DNA from: Erysipelotrichaceae bacterium
Lineage (GTDB): Bacteria; Bacillota_I; Bacilli_A; Erysipelotrichales; Erysipelotrichaceae
DNA length: 22,881 nucleotides
NCBI GenBank assembly: GCA_017620435.1
Contig: JAFZQL010000118.1
Location: 1-22,881, forward strand
Direction of reading: 5' to 3'
Shown in pieces: positions 1-7,589 of this stretch. Below the pieces are notes generated by a model. The model saw only the letters and a program-made list of their open reading frames with translations, was not told where the DNA came from and ran no database searches. The translations under genes and the position numbers were made by a program. Numbering within the stretch: the first letter of the stretch is position 1; each line of letters starts with the position of its first letter.

Positions 1-604
1 CTGCAGCGTTCCAGCTTTCTTCTATCGGATAGTCCCACGGCGACACGCCGGAAAACTCTCCCAGATATATCAGTCTGCCATCCAGGACCACGATCTCTAT
101 GCCGTGTTCTTCTTCCCAGTCGCAGTTTCCGCTCAGCTGATATCCTATCCTTGATGGGTCTTGCGGAACATCTACGATCAATGAACCTATCTCAAAGCAT
201 TTCAGCATCTCTGCAGGCGGCGTATTTTCGTCTACCGGTACGGTTAGATCGATATCATTCAGCTCTGCTCCGCCGATCTCGTCCAGAAATTCAAGGCAGT
301 ATTTCTTTGCGGCACGGCATATCGCATCAACAAGTTCATCCGACATTGCATTCATCGCAATGGCACACTTTTCGGCATATTCAATATCCACATCATCATA
401 CAGATCGACATCGATCTCGGTATCGCTCAGTTTGCAGTAGACCTTGCCTTCAATGTACGTATCGACTCTCCCGAGCTGCTTTACCTGCAGATCCTTGATC
501 ACCTGATGTTCCTTTGCCTGGTATCTGGCTATTTCTTCCAGTTTCTTCTCATCAACCAGTGGCTCAGGTGCCGGTTTTTTCTTTAACTTGTCAAATAATC
601 CCAT
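1..604 (-). CDS. DUF6985-like protein, partial (C-terminus outside window)
   Basis: The open frame runs from the ATG at 604-602 off the left edge, 201 codons without a stop. The start is preceded by AAGGAAAAACC, an acceptable RBS. The N-terminus (MGLFDKLKKKPAPEP) is a short basic leader of the kind that begins many cytosolic Bacillota proteins. The middle is acidic and helical. The visible end reads GNCDWEEEHGIEIVVLDG followed by LIYLGEFSGVSPWD, which resembles the W-x-x-E-H-G-x-x-I core of DUF6985/DUF2004-type proteins as I remember them. No signal peptide or membrane segment is seen. The molecular role is unknown; family members are often found scattered as single genes, sometimes near toxin-immunity loci. 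It starts just after the terminator of the next gene, so it is probably its own transcription unit. Confidence 0.7.
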   Translation of the reverse strand, partial: MGLFDKLKKKPAPEPLVDEKKLEEIARYQAKEHQVIKDLQVKQLGRVDTYIEGKVYCKLSDTEIDVDLYDDVDIEYAEKCAIAMNAMSDELVDAICRAAKKYCLEFLDEIGGAELNDIDLTVPVDENTPPAEMLKCFEIGSLIVDVPQDPSRIGYQLSGNCDWEEEHGIEIVVLDGRLIYLGEFSGVSPWDYPIEESWNAA

Positions 605-649
605 GGTTTTTCCTTCTACAGATCATAATCTGTCTTTCTATTTTTATTT

Positions 650-686
650 TATTAAAAAGGTTCCCGTTTATAAACCCGGGAACCTT
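650..686 (-). terminator. Rho-independent terminator of the 69-aa gene
   Basis: A perfect 10-bp stem, AAGGTTCCCG (657-666) with CGGGAACCTT (677-686), encloses a 10-nt loop. Read on the minus strand it is followed by TTTTTAAT, giving a U-tract. It sits 57 bases after the stop of the 743-952 gene and before the start of the next minus gene. Confidence 0.85.
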
Positions 687-742
687 CTCCTGATGAAAAC
701 TGTTCCTATAAAAAATATCCGCAAGGGATATTTCAGGATCTT

Positions 743-952
743 TTAAGCTTCTTCGATTTCGAAACGGTTGTTTTCTGCTTCGCCCATGGACGTCAGCAGT
801 TCGATCTCGTTATTGGCGGCTTTTTCGGAAACGTACGTCTTGGCACCGGCTTTGTCCGGAGAGCTTACGAAGTGACCTTCTTTTTTGGAAACTTTGCCGA
901 CGTAACCCGTTTCGTTGCTGTAGATGTTGATCCATTTCAGATTGCATTTCAT
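743..952 (-). CDS. Small conserved-looking hypothetical protein (69 aa)
   Basis: The ATG at 952 is preceded by AAAGGAGC about 12 bases upstream. The gene has a credible extended -10 promoter (1018-1026) and a strong terminator (650-686), so a small independent transcription unit is well supported. The protein starts MKCNLKWINIYSNETGYVGK. It has no membrane segment, two cysteine-free halves after residue 3, and an acidic C-terminus (GEAENNRFEIEEA). The pattern 'WINIYSNETGYVGKVSKKEGHF' suggests a small beta-rich fold followed by a helix ('EKAANNEIELLTSM'). I do not recognise a named family and assign no function. Confidence 0.65.
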   Translation of the reverse strand: MKCNLKWINIYSNETGYVGKVSKKEGHFVSSPDKAGAKTYVSEKAANNEIELLTSMGEAENNRFEIEEA

Positions 953-1017
953 TTTTGTTCTGTTGCTCCTTTTTTAATTCTTTGATTCGGGCTGTATATC
1001 AATACTCGCCGAATAAG

Positions 1018-1026
1018 ATTTTAGCA
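1018..1026 (-). promoter_or_regulatory. Extended -10 promoter for the 69-aa gene
   Basis: On the minus strand the sequence is TGCTAAAAT, an extended -10 (TGnTAAAAT). No good -35 is seen at 16-18 bp, as expected for extended -10 promoters. The start would fall about 60 bases upstream of the ATG at 952. Confidence 0.45.
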
Positions 1027-1071
1027 CAAAACGTTCGTAAACTAAAACAGTATTGAACCGTTCCTGTATGC

Positions 1072-1254
1072 CTATTGCTTATCGTCTGTATCGTCTTCGT
1101 TATCTTTTTCACCGCTATAGCTCAACGCCAGACCGAGACACATACCGATCGGCAGCCACAGTCCGATGTTATGGGTCGCCGCTCCTATGGCTACTCCTAT
1201 GCACATACCGATCGGCAAAGCGTATAAACTGTTTTTCTTGTTATTATCGTTCAT
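1072..1254 (-). CDS. Small glycine-rich (glycine-zipper-like) membrane protein, 60 aa
   Basis: The ATG at 1254 has an optimal RBS, GGAGGTG, 8 bases upstream. Residues about 10-46 form two hydrophobic hairpin segments, each carrying the repeated block LPIGMC (residues 13-18 and 34-39). Glycine spacing (GVAIGAATHNIG, GMCLGLALS) matches a glycine-zipper hairpin inserted in the cytoplasmic membrane. The tail is highly acidic (GEKDNEDDTDDKQ). Proteins of this layout, often annotated only as hypothetical or glycine zipper family, are common in Bacillota. The internal duplication of LPIGMC is clear in the sequence. Function unknown. It is 58 bases downstream of the MazG-like gene and may be co-transcribed with it. 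Confidence 0.7.
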   Translation of the reverse strand: MNDNNKKNSLYALPIGMCIGVAIGAATHNIGLWLPIGMCLGLALSYSGEKDNEDDTDDKQ

Positions 1255-1311
1255 CAGAAAACACCTCCGTATGTTTTGATTGTTTTTCTTTTTTTATTAT
1301 AAAACCGGAAC

Positions 1312-1638
1312 TTACCAGCGTTTCATATTCTTTTCAAACTTTCTGATGTAGGATTGTTTCAGTTCCTCGGCGGATATGCCATAACAAAGCAGGACATCAT
1401 TGTAGTACATCAGGACATCCGCCAGTTCTTCAACCAGACAGGTTCGAAGTTTCTCATCTTCACAGGCAGTTTTTCCGCCGTGTTTCTTGATGATGTCTAT
1501 CACTTCTCCGATCTCTCCGATCATCCAAAGCAGTTTGTTTTGTCCGATCTCCGGAGATATCGTTTCCCAAATATCTTTATACCTATCCTGCAGCTTCCTT
1601 TGCATTTCAAGCATTTCATTGATTCCAAAATCATCCAT
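1312..1638 (-). CDS. MazG-like nucleotide pyrophosphohydrolase (108 aa)
   Basis: The product belongs by motif to the all-alpha NTP pyrophosphohydrolase superfamily (MazG/dUTPase-2 type), which hydrolyses NTPs to NMP and pyrophosphate with Mg2+ held by acidic residues. Visible motifs are GEIGEVID (residues 41-48; E42, E45) and VEELADVLMYYND (69-81; E71-x-x-D74), the two metal-binding helices. Length about 108 aa is normal for single-domain MazG-like proteins. The ATG at 1638 has GAGGT about 8 bases upstream, and a TATAAT box lies at 1680-1685. The substrate cannot be read from sequence; a housecleaning role against non-canonical nucleotides is the usual family inference. Confidence 0.8.
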   Translation of the reverse strand: MDDFGINEMLEMQRKLQDRYKDIWETISPEIGQNKLLWMIGEIGEVIDIIKKHGGKTACEDEKLRTCLVEELADVLMYYNDVLLCYGISAEELKQSYIRKFEKNMKRW

Positions 1639-1679
1639 TGCTTCTACCTCGCCAAATTACGATTTGTCTTTCTTATTTC

Positions 1680-1685
1680 ATTATA
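1680..1685 (-). promoter_or_regulatory. -10 box for the MazG-like gene
   Basis: Minus-strand TATAAT is centred about 44 bases upstream of the ATG at 1638. The -35 is poor (TCATAA at 1703-1708 with 17-bp spacing), so this is a moderate call. Confidence 0.4.
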
Positions 1686-1780
1686 AACAGAAGGCTCCGG
1701 TTTTATGAATCCAGAGTCCTCGAGATTGGATCGTGTTCGTAAACCTCTGATTTTATAAACTATCCCTAAAGTTTGCGATG

Positions 1781-1789
1781 TGCTATCAT
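1781..1789 (+). promoter_or_regulatory. Extended -10 promoter for the DUF4153 gene
   Basis: TGCTATCAT matches an extended -10 (TGnTATnAT) and lies 26 bases before the ATG at 1816. Its presence inside a possible GTG-initiated extension of the frame argues against that upstream start. Confidence 0.45.
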
Positions 1790-1815
1790 TAGTATCTGGT
1801 AAAGGAAACAAATTT

Positions 1816-3384
1816 ATGAATAACTTAATGGAACGAATTCAGAAAGCTTCAGGAAGACTGCAGGACTGCATCAGACGTTTTCCTTTCAGCTTTACGGTAC
1901 TGTGCATCATCACGGCAACAGTCACGTGTATGATTCTGACTGATGAAGATCTATCCAAACTGACCGTATCTCTGATCATGGGAGGACTGTTCTGCTTCCT
2001 GATAGAACTGTCTTATGAATATGAGATCCACAGGAAACGGATTCTGGCACCGGTCATCGCTTTCATCGTAACGCTTCTTACGTTCCTGATACTCAGGGAA
2101 CATGAAAACGAGTATGTCTATACCGCTCTGGGCGGCATTGGTGTGGCGGTCGTTTCTTTGCTTGCATACGTATTATACAAAGACAGAGAAAACAGATATC
2201 TGTTCAGTCATCTGATGAAGTCTGCTTTTATTGTCTGGATCTTTACGGCTGTCATTCTTGCCGGATTCAGCGTCTGTATCGCGGCATTCCATTTCCTGAT
2301 CTTTCATTTCGATGATCTCTGGAAAATCTACAGCATCCTCTTTCTGCTGGTTCTGGGACTTTTCGGCATCACGTTATTCCTGTCCTATGTCCCGAGACCC
2401 TGTGAAGAAGTATCCGTTCCAGCGGTCTATCGTACGATCATTCATAAAGCTTTGTTCTATATCTATCTGGTACTGATCGGGATCCTGTATCTGTATATCA
2501 TCAAGATCATCCTTACATGGCAGATGCCTGTAGGAAAACTGAACTGGTTCGGCTGTTTCGCACTGCTGTTCTATGTGATCTTCTATCTGTCAGTCGATGA
2601 AACAGATGGAAAGATGCAGGGACTGTTTAAAACGAAGGGAGCCTGCCTGCTGGTGCCGGTACTGGCTATCCAGCTGTTTGCGATCGTCATCCGTCTGAAT
2701 GCCTACGGCCTGACGACAGCGCGTTTCATGTCGCTGATCCTGATTGCTCTTGCGGTAGGATTCATGCTGTCGGCGATGCTGAAATTTCATGTATCCGGGT
2801 GTTTTCTCTTCATCGCGGTAATTGCGTTGCTGTTCAGCTGCACGCCGTTGAACATCTATGATGTGCCAAACAGGCTGCAGGAGAAGCGTTTAAAGGATGC
2901 TCTGGTGAAAGGCGGCGCACTGACAGATGGTGTATTGAACGAGGATGCGGTCATGGAGCTACAGTATCTTGAGGATGCGAAGTCGGCTTATGATTATCTT
3001 AGATACAGCGACGGAAAAAAGAGTTCCTTCTTTGAAACATTCAAAAAATCCAAGATCGCGAAATCCTTCAGCGATTATGCCTATGATGATAAAAACATCC
3101 GCTCATTCTACTACAGCATCGATTTTCATAAGAAACAGTTTGATATCCGCAGTTTCAGCGCACTTCAGCTTGTATCGCAGCAGGATATTCCGGAATATGA
3201 AGAGGAACTGAAAGTTTTCTTTGAAAGTCTTGATCCGGAGAAGATCGATGTATATGAACAGAACATTCTGGAATACACGTGTTCCGATGGAACAAAAATC
3301 ATTTTCGAGTATATCAGCTATTCTTTTGATGAAGACAGTAAGACTATTGAATCTCTCTACTGGAACGGAATCATGCTGAGATAG
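1816..3384 (+). CDS. DUF4153 polytopic membrane protein (522 aa)
   Basis: The start at 1816 has AAAGGA 9 bases upstream; an in-frame GTG at 1780 would overlap the promoter and lacks an RBS, so it was rejected. The first ~375 residues contain about 11 hydrophobic segments, beginning after a short cytosolic N-terminus with FPFSFTVLCIITATVTCMIL. The remaining ~145 residues are soluble and contain the pattern DVPNRLQEKRL and the block RYSDGKKSSFFETFKKSK. The layout of 11 TMs plus soluble tail and the 'RFPFS' entry resemble DUF4153 proteins, a widespread family of unknown function. Monocistronic: own promoter, with a strong terminator at 3412-3457. Function not assigned. Confidence 0.75.
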   Translation: MNNLMERIQKASGRLQDCIRRFPFSFTVLCIITATVTCMILTDEDLSKLTVSLIMGGLFCFLIELSYEYEIHRKRILAPVIAFIVTLLTFLILREHENEYVYTALGGIGVAVVSLLAYVLYKDRENRYLFSHLMKSAFIVWIFTAVILAGFSVCIAAFHFLIFHFDDLWKIYSILFLLVLGLFGITLFLSYVPRPCEEVSVPAVYRTIIHKALFYIYLVLIGILYLYIIKIILTWQMPVGKLNWFGCFALLFYVIFYLSVDETDGKMQGLFKTKGACLLVPVLAIQLFAIVIRLNAYGLTTARFMSLILIALAVGFMLSAMLKFHVSGCFLFIAVIALLFSCTPLNIYDVPNRLQEKRLKDALVKGGALTDGVLNEDAVMELQYLEDAKSAYDYLRYSDGKKSSFFETFKKSKIAKSFSDYAYDDKNIRSFYYSIDFHKKQFDIRSFSALQLVSQQDIPEYEEELKVFFESLDPEKIDVYEQNILEYTCSDGTKIIFEYISYSFDEDSKTIESLYWNGIMLR

Positions 3385-3411
3385 GCAGATCGATCTGCAG
3401 AGGTTTGAACG

Positions 3412-3457
3412 AAAAAACGAAGGACGTCTTTATCATCGGATCGTCCTTCGTTTTTTT
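3412..3457. terminator. Bidirectional terminator between convergent genes
   Basis: A 13-bp perfect stem pairs 3414-3426 (AAAACGAAGGACG) with 3442-3454. It is flanked by A-run and T-run on either side, so it works in both directions. It separates DUF4153 (plus) from the HEYFH metallopeptidase (minus). Confidence 0.9.
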
Positions 3458-3491
3458 AATGTATGTCTATGAATCTGATTTATATGAATGC

Positions 3492-4487
3492 TCAGCGTTT
3501 CACGGCATCGATTACACCCTGAATGATCTCAGGATTCGGATAATCTTTGCCCTTGATACCGTAAAGCATAGCATATGCAAAGTTGTCGGCCATGCATTCC
3601 TCCGGATCGAGTACATACCTGGTATTGGTTCCAAACACCTCATCGAAGTTGGATGTCTGTTCTCTTGTGTAATAAATATCAGAACCGTCGATCGGTACAA
3701 GCGCAACTATTGTATCAGAATCTTCCGGCTGTACTTGCGCATAGTCCGCTGTTGTGATCCATGCGGTAAAGCAATCCGTTTCCTTTCCGTCAATCACGAA
3801 GGTCGTATACGCATCATGGTGTTCGACATCGGGATTGCTGAAATAACGTTCCATTACGGAAGGCGGCAGCGCAAAGTCAGAGTCCGCAACCGTGAAATGG
3901 ATCAGGGAATACATCTTTGCCCTGAATTCAGGATTGCATCTGCTGAGACAATGGAAATACTCGTGCCACAGCAGCTCATCAAAGAATTTTGAAAAACCCG
4001 GAATGATACTCATGAAAGAATAAATCGTGACGAAACCGGAACTCAGATAGATCTGCGTACCATGTGTATATCCGCTGTTTCCCATCTCCACGGACATGTC
4101 CGACTTGATAAACACGATCTTTTCTGTTTCAGGAAGTTCATAACCGTTCCACGCAAGCCTGATAGCCATTTTGGCGATCTCGTGATCGATGAAGTATTTC
4201 TCGATGAGATTATAATCGCGGATCTCTTCGGCTGATGTCTGAAGCAGTTCATCCATTGTCGCACCGGTCTTTTTCAGTCTGAATTCAATATCGTTCTGCG
4301 TAAAGCCGGAATAATATTCCGTATTCGACAGCAGCAGTTCTTTTCCTTCTTCCGCAGAAGCGTAGCGATGCGGGATCTTTTGGGTGAATACTGCCGTGAT
4401 ACACAGATTGACTGCGATCCAGGCCGCAATTACAATGGCGATGATCTGAAATACTCTTTTTAAACTCTTTTTCTTATTGTTGCGCAT
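3492..4487 (-). CDS. Membrane-anchored zinc metallopeptidase-like protein (331 aa)
   Basis: An N-terminal signal-anchor (RVFQIIAIVIAAWIAVNLCI, residues 11-30) follows a Lys-rich start, so the rest should face outside. Residues 175-179 read HEYFH, a HExxH zinc/catalytic motif in a helix (FFDELLWHEYFHCL). Further on, DPEECMADNFAYAM (294-307) looks like the helix that supplies the third zinc ligand (Glu) in gluzincins. I do not recognise a named peptidase family. RBS is GGAGGA 12 bases before the ATG. The gene shares a bidirectional terminator with DUF4153. Substrate unknown; a cell-surface or cell-wall-associated protease is inference. Length and single TM are typical of uncharacterised Bacillota surface proteases. 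Confidence 0.65.
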   Translation of the reverse strand: MRNNKKKSLKRVFQIIAIVIAAWIAVNLCITAVFTQKIPHRYASAEEGKELLLSNTEYYSGFTQNDIEFRLKKTGATMDELLQTSAEEIRDYNLIEKYFIDHEIAKMAIRLAWNGYELPETEKIVFIKSDMSVEMGNSGYTHGTQIYLSSGFVTIYSFMSIIPGFSKFFDELLWHEYFHCLSRCNPEFRAKMYSLIHFTVADSDFALPPSVMERYFSNPDVEHHDAYTTFVIDGKETDCFTAWITTADYAQVQPEDSDTIVALVPIDGSDIYYTREQTSNFDEVFGTNTRYVLDPEECMADNFAYAMLYGIKGKDYPNPEIIQGVIDAVKR

Positions 4488-4528
4488 ATGCCTTTATTAT
4501 CCTCCGTTACTCTCAAAAAGCGAAGGGA

Positions 4529-4651
4529 TTAATTCCATAGAATATATTCCATGCCGATCTGCGTCCACTGGGGAATGATCTGCTGTCCGAGAAATCGCAC
4601 AGAATCCTTTCCGGAAAAACACAGGATCAGTCTGTTTTTTTGTTTTATGGT
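4529..4651 (-). pseudogene. Possible gene relic (40-codon open frame with no start)
   Basis: Between a TGA at 4652-4654 and a TAA at 4529-4531 the minus strand is open for 40 codons. The translation has ordinary protein character, including LILCFSGKDSVRFLGQQ and WTQIGMEYILWN. There is no ATG near the front and no RBS. It lies in the 200-base gap downstream of the 242-aa gene. It may be the C-terminal remnant of a lost gene, or a chance frame; only its composition favours the former. Confidence 0.25.
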
Positions 4652-4688
4652 TCATTGTCTCACAGTGTTCGATGGAATAAGAGCAGTA

Positions 4689-5417
4689 TCACTGATACCA
4701 TCTGACTCCTGCCAGAGAATCGGTGATCTGGTCCCTGTAGAAATAGTTCGGAAGATCCGGAAACTCTTTCTTCAACTGCAATGCTGCATCTATTCTGGTC
4801 AGCCGTCCGTCTTTCACTTTCTCCGATAGTTCGATGGCACGCAATTCCAGTTCTTTTGTCAGAAAGATGATCCTTTCTTTTCTGTTGAGATAATAGTCGT
4901 TCACGGCATCCATGACGGAGAGTCTGTCCGCTTCTGAAAGCAGATTCTGGCACTTTTCTTTTTCCAGTTTCCATGGCCATTCGCTTCTGTCTTCTTCTGC
5001 CACCCAGAACATGGAATAGGGTTCTCCCAGAAAGCAGTTCATCAGCAGTTCACCCGGTATCCTGACGGCCTTTTCACCGAAATAAACGTCGGCGGAAGAC
5101 CTGCTGGTGATCCAGATCCTAGTGACCCACCACTCCTTGGGGATCTTGTGAGGTTTATGGTATGGATCCTCTTCTTCGTTGGCGTAAACGGTGTTTTCGA
5201 TGTTCTTCAGGATACGGTAAAACGCTTCGCACGCATTCTCTTCCGAGTCGAAATATTCGATATCATTCCTGTTTCCTCTTTCGCTGTAATAGATCATCCA
5301 CTGTTTCCTGGAACGTTCCAGGCAGTAGGCGTTGTCCGGCCTTCTTCTGCCAAGATTGTGACAGTTTACAGGGATGTACATTTTTGAAACGACTTTTTTG
5401 AGTTCTTTGTATTTCAT
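4689..5417 (-). CDS. Hypothetical protein with immunity-protein-like N-terminus (242 aa)
   Basis: The ATG at 5417 has AGGAAA about 9 bases upstream. The first ~75 residues (KELKKVVSKMYIP, then AYCLERSRKQWMIYYSERGN and FDSEENACEAFYRILKN) have the x-YCLE-x-W-x-[VI]YYSERG-x-F-x-[ST]E-x-x-AC pattern. I associate this with small polymorphic-toxin immunity proteins (Imm59-like), from memory and unverified. The remaining ~165 residues are Trp/Glu-rich with a predicted helical end and match nothing I know. No signal peptide or TM is seen. Downstream is relic DNA and upstream the GNAT gene with a 40-base gap, so it may be the last gene of a short operon. No toxin gene is visible next to it. Confidence 0.6.
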   Translation of the reverse strand: MKYKELKKVVSKMYIPVNCHNLGRRRPDNAYCLERSRKQWMIYYSERGNRNDIEYFDSEENACEAFYRILKNIENTVYANEEEDPYHKPHKIPKEWWVTRIWITSRSSADVYFGEKAVRIPGELLMNCFLGEPYSMFWVAEEDRSEWPWKLEKEKCQNLLSEADRLSVMDAVNDYYLNRKERIIFLTKELELRAIELSEKVKDGRLTRIDAALQLKKEFPDLPNYFYRDQITDSLAGVRWYQ

Positions 5418-5457
5418 TGCGGTTTTCCTGTAATCAGCTTTTTTTGTAGATTGAAGT

Positions 5458-5910
5458 TTATCTGTGGATGTACATCCTGGTCATATCAGGCTCGCCGTCT
5501 CCCTGCACCAAACATAAAAACTCCCAGCCGTATCTTTCATAGAATCCGACATGGTCTGAAACCAGATAGACCGGGCTGATCCCCTTTGTTCTGAGATCTT
5601 CAACGGCCATGTCCAAAAGCTTCCCTGCGATTCCTTTGCCTCGATAGTCTTCTTCCGTATAGACCGCGCAGATGTTTGGACTCAGATCTTTTCTGTCGTG
5701 GAAATCGTTCTCGATCACGCCCAGACCGGAAACGATGTGATCATCTTTCAAACAAAGATACCAGCCGTATTCCGTTTCATGATTCAAGTATGCATCCATG
5801 CATTCAAGATAGGCTTCCTTCGGGACGCCCCATTTTTCATGAAACCATTCCGCTGCAGTTTCTTTTAATTCAGGATAGTCGCGAAGCGTGATGTATCGAT
5901 AATCTTTCAT
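5458..5910 (-). CDS. GNAT family N-acetyltransferase (150 aa)
   Basis: GNAT enzymes transfer an acetyl group from acetyl-CoA to an amine. The pyrophosphate-binding loop is YRGKGIAGKLL (R90-G-K-G-I-A-G96, motif A). Motif B is seen as VSDHVGFYERYGWEFL (118-132) and the usual strand end DMTRMY (142-147). The start chosen is the ATG at 5910, with GGAG 6 bases upstream. An ATG at 5931 lies in frame but has no RBS and would nearly overlap the preceding stop. The gene is 24 bases after the 151-aa gene and is probably co-transcribed with it. Substrate not predictable. Length is typical for single-domain GNATs. Confidence 0.88.
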   Translation of the reverse strand: MKDYRYITLRDYPELKETAAEWFHEKWGVPKEAYLECMDAYLNHETEYGWYLCLKDDHIVSGLGVIENDFHDRKDLSPNICAVYTEEDYRGKGIAGKLLDMAVEDLRTKGISPVYLVSDHVGFYERYGWEFLCLVQGDGEPDMTRMYIHR

Positions 5911-5934
5911 CTTTTTCTCCAACATAAACATCTG

Positions 5935-6390
5935 TCAGTCGACACCGACGATCTCCCATTTGTACATGTATTCAAAACCGTTTCTGATCTGCTTTTTCAG
6001 ATAATCGTAGTTCAGAAAGAAACCTTCATCGATTTTCGGAGCCTCAACATAGATCACGTCATTGCACCGCGAAAGGATCCAGGGATATTCGATGTAGGAA
6101 GGCTCGTCGGACCAGACGAATTCTTCCGTCTGTATCGGTTCCAGGCTCATGACCGTTCTGACAAAACTTGTTACCGTCGGACCGATGTAGCTGACCCGGT
6201 AGTGTTTTTCGATATCTCCATCCAGGATGACTCTTACATATTCCCAGCCCGAACCGATATCGTCGATGATGAATTCAAAAGTGTGGCCGGTCATCCGCCT
6301 TCTTGTTTCGGTATCGGCGCTGTTGTACTCGGCCCATTTCTTTTCGATTCTATCCGGGATCTGTACCTCGTAGTTTGATGTTGTTTCCAT
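5935..6390 (-). CDS. Hypothetical cytosolic protein (151 aa)
   Basis: A complete frame from ATG 6390 to TGA 5935, immediately upstream of and probably operonic with the GNAT gene. The protein is acidic and rich in Tyr/Trp, with no signal peptide or TM. Notable blocks are GHTFEFIIDDIGSGWEYVRV, HYRVSYIGPTVTSFV and EPSYIEYPWILSRCNDVIYV, suggesting a mixed alpha/beta fold with alternating strands. I recognise no named domain. No obvious consensus RBS (AGAGG about 10 bases before the ATG). Function unknown. Confidence 0.6.
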   Translation of the reverse strand: METTSNYEVQIPDRIEKKWAEYNSADTETRRRMTGHTFEFIIDDIGSGWEYVRVILDGDIEKHYRVSYIGPTVTSFVRTVMSLEPIQTEEFVWSDEPSYIEYPWILSRCNDVIYVEAPKIDEGFFLNYDYLKKQIRNGFEYMYKWEIVGVD

Positions 6391-6450
6391 GCGTATCCTC
6401 TATTAATCATATTATCGCAGAATACGTAAGGAAGTTTTAACTTTGTCGAA

Positions 6451-6480
6451 AAGAAAAGCGGACATCAGCCGCTTCTCTTT
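6451..6480 (-). terminator. Terminator downstream of the NmrA-like gene
   Basis: On the minus strand GAGAAGCGG pairs with CCGCTTTTC across a 7-base loop (core 6-bp stem 6456-6461/6469-6474). It is followed by TTTTCTTTTC. It lies 20 bases after the stop of the 6501-7448 gene. Confidence 0.75.
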
Positions 6481-6500
6481 GTTTGATATTCTGTTAAGAC

Positions 6501-7448
6501 TTAATCATCCTTGGAGTGACGGTCGCCGATCTGGAAGTTCTCCTGATCCGCAAACATCTCTCTGACCGTGATCGCCTTGTCTCCGGTGAGCTTCTCGAAG
6601 TCGTCCGTGCACAGATCCATCTTTCCTTCCCGGATCGCCTGGGCGAACGTCACCATGCCGTCGGAGGAGAACGGGGCTTCGCTTCCTTCCAGGAAAACGC
6701 CGTCCGTGGTTCTAGGTACACCCATGGCATCGAAAATCTGGTAGTTCTCTTCATCGGTCACATACTGATAGCCGACACTGTTTCCGGTCTCTTCGTTGCC
6801 GATCTGGCAGAAGGTGGAAATGGTCATCAGTTCCGGACCGTTGATGTTGAGGACCGCATGGTCGTACTGCGGTTCAAATGCCCGGTGCAGAGCGTAAGCT
6901 ACGGCCTTGGCGCAGTCCTTGCGCGAGATATAGGCCATCAGGCCGTCGCCCTGGGAATTGGTCAGAGGACCTCCCATTCTGGCATAGGTGAAGTAGTTGG
7001 TGATCATCGCTTCGGCATACTGGGAGTTTCTCAGGAATATATGATCCAGTCCCTGCTCGGCGATATATCTTTCCGTATAAATGTGGTCCTTCTTCTCGAC
7101 CGAAGGATTCGTCTCGTCTCCGGCGTTTACCAGAGAAGTATAAATGATCTTCTTGACGCCCGCTTCCTTGGCTGCATCGACGCAGTTCTTGTGAGCTCTT
7201 TGTCTTTTTGGTCCTACGAACGGCATGGATATCAGTGCCAGTGCGTCCGCTCCTTTAAAAGCCTCCACAAGTCCCTCCGGAGAGTTGAAGTTGGTGACAT
7301 GGGTCTCTACGCCCATGTCGGCATATTTCTTCAGGGAATCGGGATTGTATCCGCAGAATACGAGATTTTCTTTCGGTTCCAGTTCAAGAAGATAGTCTGC
7401 GGCCATGCCGCCCAGATTGCCATCTACGCCCGTTAACAAGAGTTTCAT
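6501..7448 (-). CDS. NmrA-like / SDR-a5 NAD(P)-binding protein, QOR-type (315 aa)
   Basis: Atypical short-chain dehydrogenase of the NmrA/HSCARG/YtfG type. These Rossmann proteins act as NADPH:quinone oxidoreductases or redox sensors. The dinucleotide-binding loop is at the very N-terminus: MKLLLTGVDGNLGG (G7-x-x-G10-x-x-G13-G14). Family-typical blocks follow: GADALALISMPF, KKIIYTSLVNAG, HIFLRNSQYAEAM and YISRKDCAKAVAYAL. ATG at 7448 has AGGAAGG upstream, and a TATAAT lies at 7475-7480. The gene is monocistronic with its own terminator. It carries a 306-codon open frame on the opposite strand, which is a codon-usage shadow. Specific substrate unknown. Confidence 0.85.
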   Translation of the reverse strand: MKLLLTGVDGNLGGMAADYLLELEPKENLVFCGYNPDSLKKYADMGVETHVTNFNSPEGLVEAFKGADALALISMPFVGPKRQRAHKNCVDAAKEAGVKKIIYTSLVNAGDETNPSVEKKDHIYTERYIAEQGLDHIFLRNSQYAEAMITNYFTYARMGGPLTNSQGDGLMAYISRKDCAKAVAYALHRAFEPQYDHAVLNINGPELMTISTFCQIGNEETGNSVGYQYVTDEENYQIFDAMGVPRTTDGVFLEGSEAPFSSDGMVTFAQAIREGKMDLCTDDFEKLTGDKAITVREMFADQENFQIGDRHSKDD

Positions 7449-7474
7449 TATGATATGTCCTTCCTTTTGATTCT

Positions 7475-7480
7475 ATTATA
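7475..7480 (-). promoter_or_regulatory. -10 box for the NmrA-like gene
   Basis: Perfect TATAAT on the minus strand, 27 bases before the ATG. No consensus -35 at 16-18 bp; the region upstream is C/A-rich. Confidence 0.45.
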
Positions 7481-7556
7481 TCGGAACGGCAGGAATTTTG
7501 GGGGTTTTACGATTCCGGATATGGATGTCTAAGGCATATGAAAGCCCCTGTCTCCA

Positions 7557-7565
7557 TGTTATAAT
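7557..7565 (+). promoter_or_regulatory. Extended -10 promoter for the 210-aa gene
   Basis: TGTTATAAT is a perfect extended -10, 24 bases before the ATG at 7590. It is divergent from the NmrA-like promoter 80 bases away. AAGGAGA at 7574-7580 is the RBS. Confidence 0.65.
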
Positions 7566-7589
7566 GTTGGTACAAGGAGATTTAATAAT

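Noticed and set aside
1780..1815. Upstream GTG start adding 12 residues to DUF4153
   Set aside because: Overlaps the extended -10 box and has no RBS; ATG 1816 has AAAGGA.
6516..7436. 306-codon plus-strand open frame
   Set aside because: It lies wholly opposite the NmrA-like gene, has no RBS and no domain-like sequence; a codon-usage shadow.
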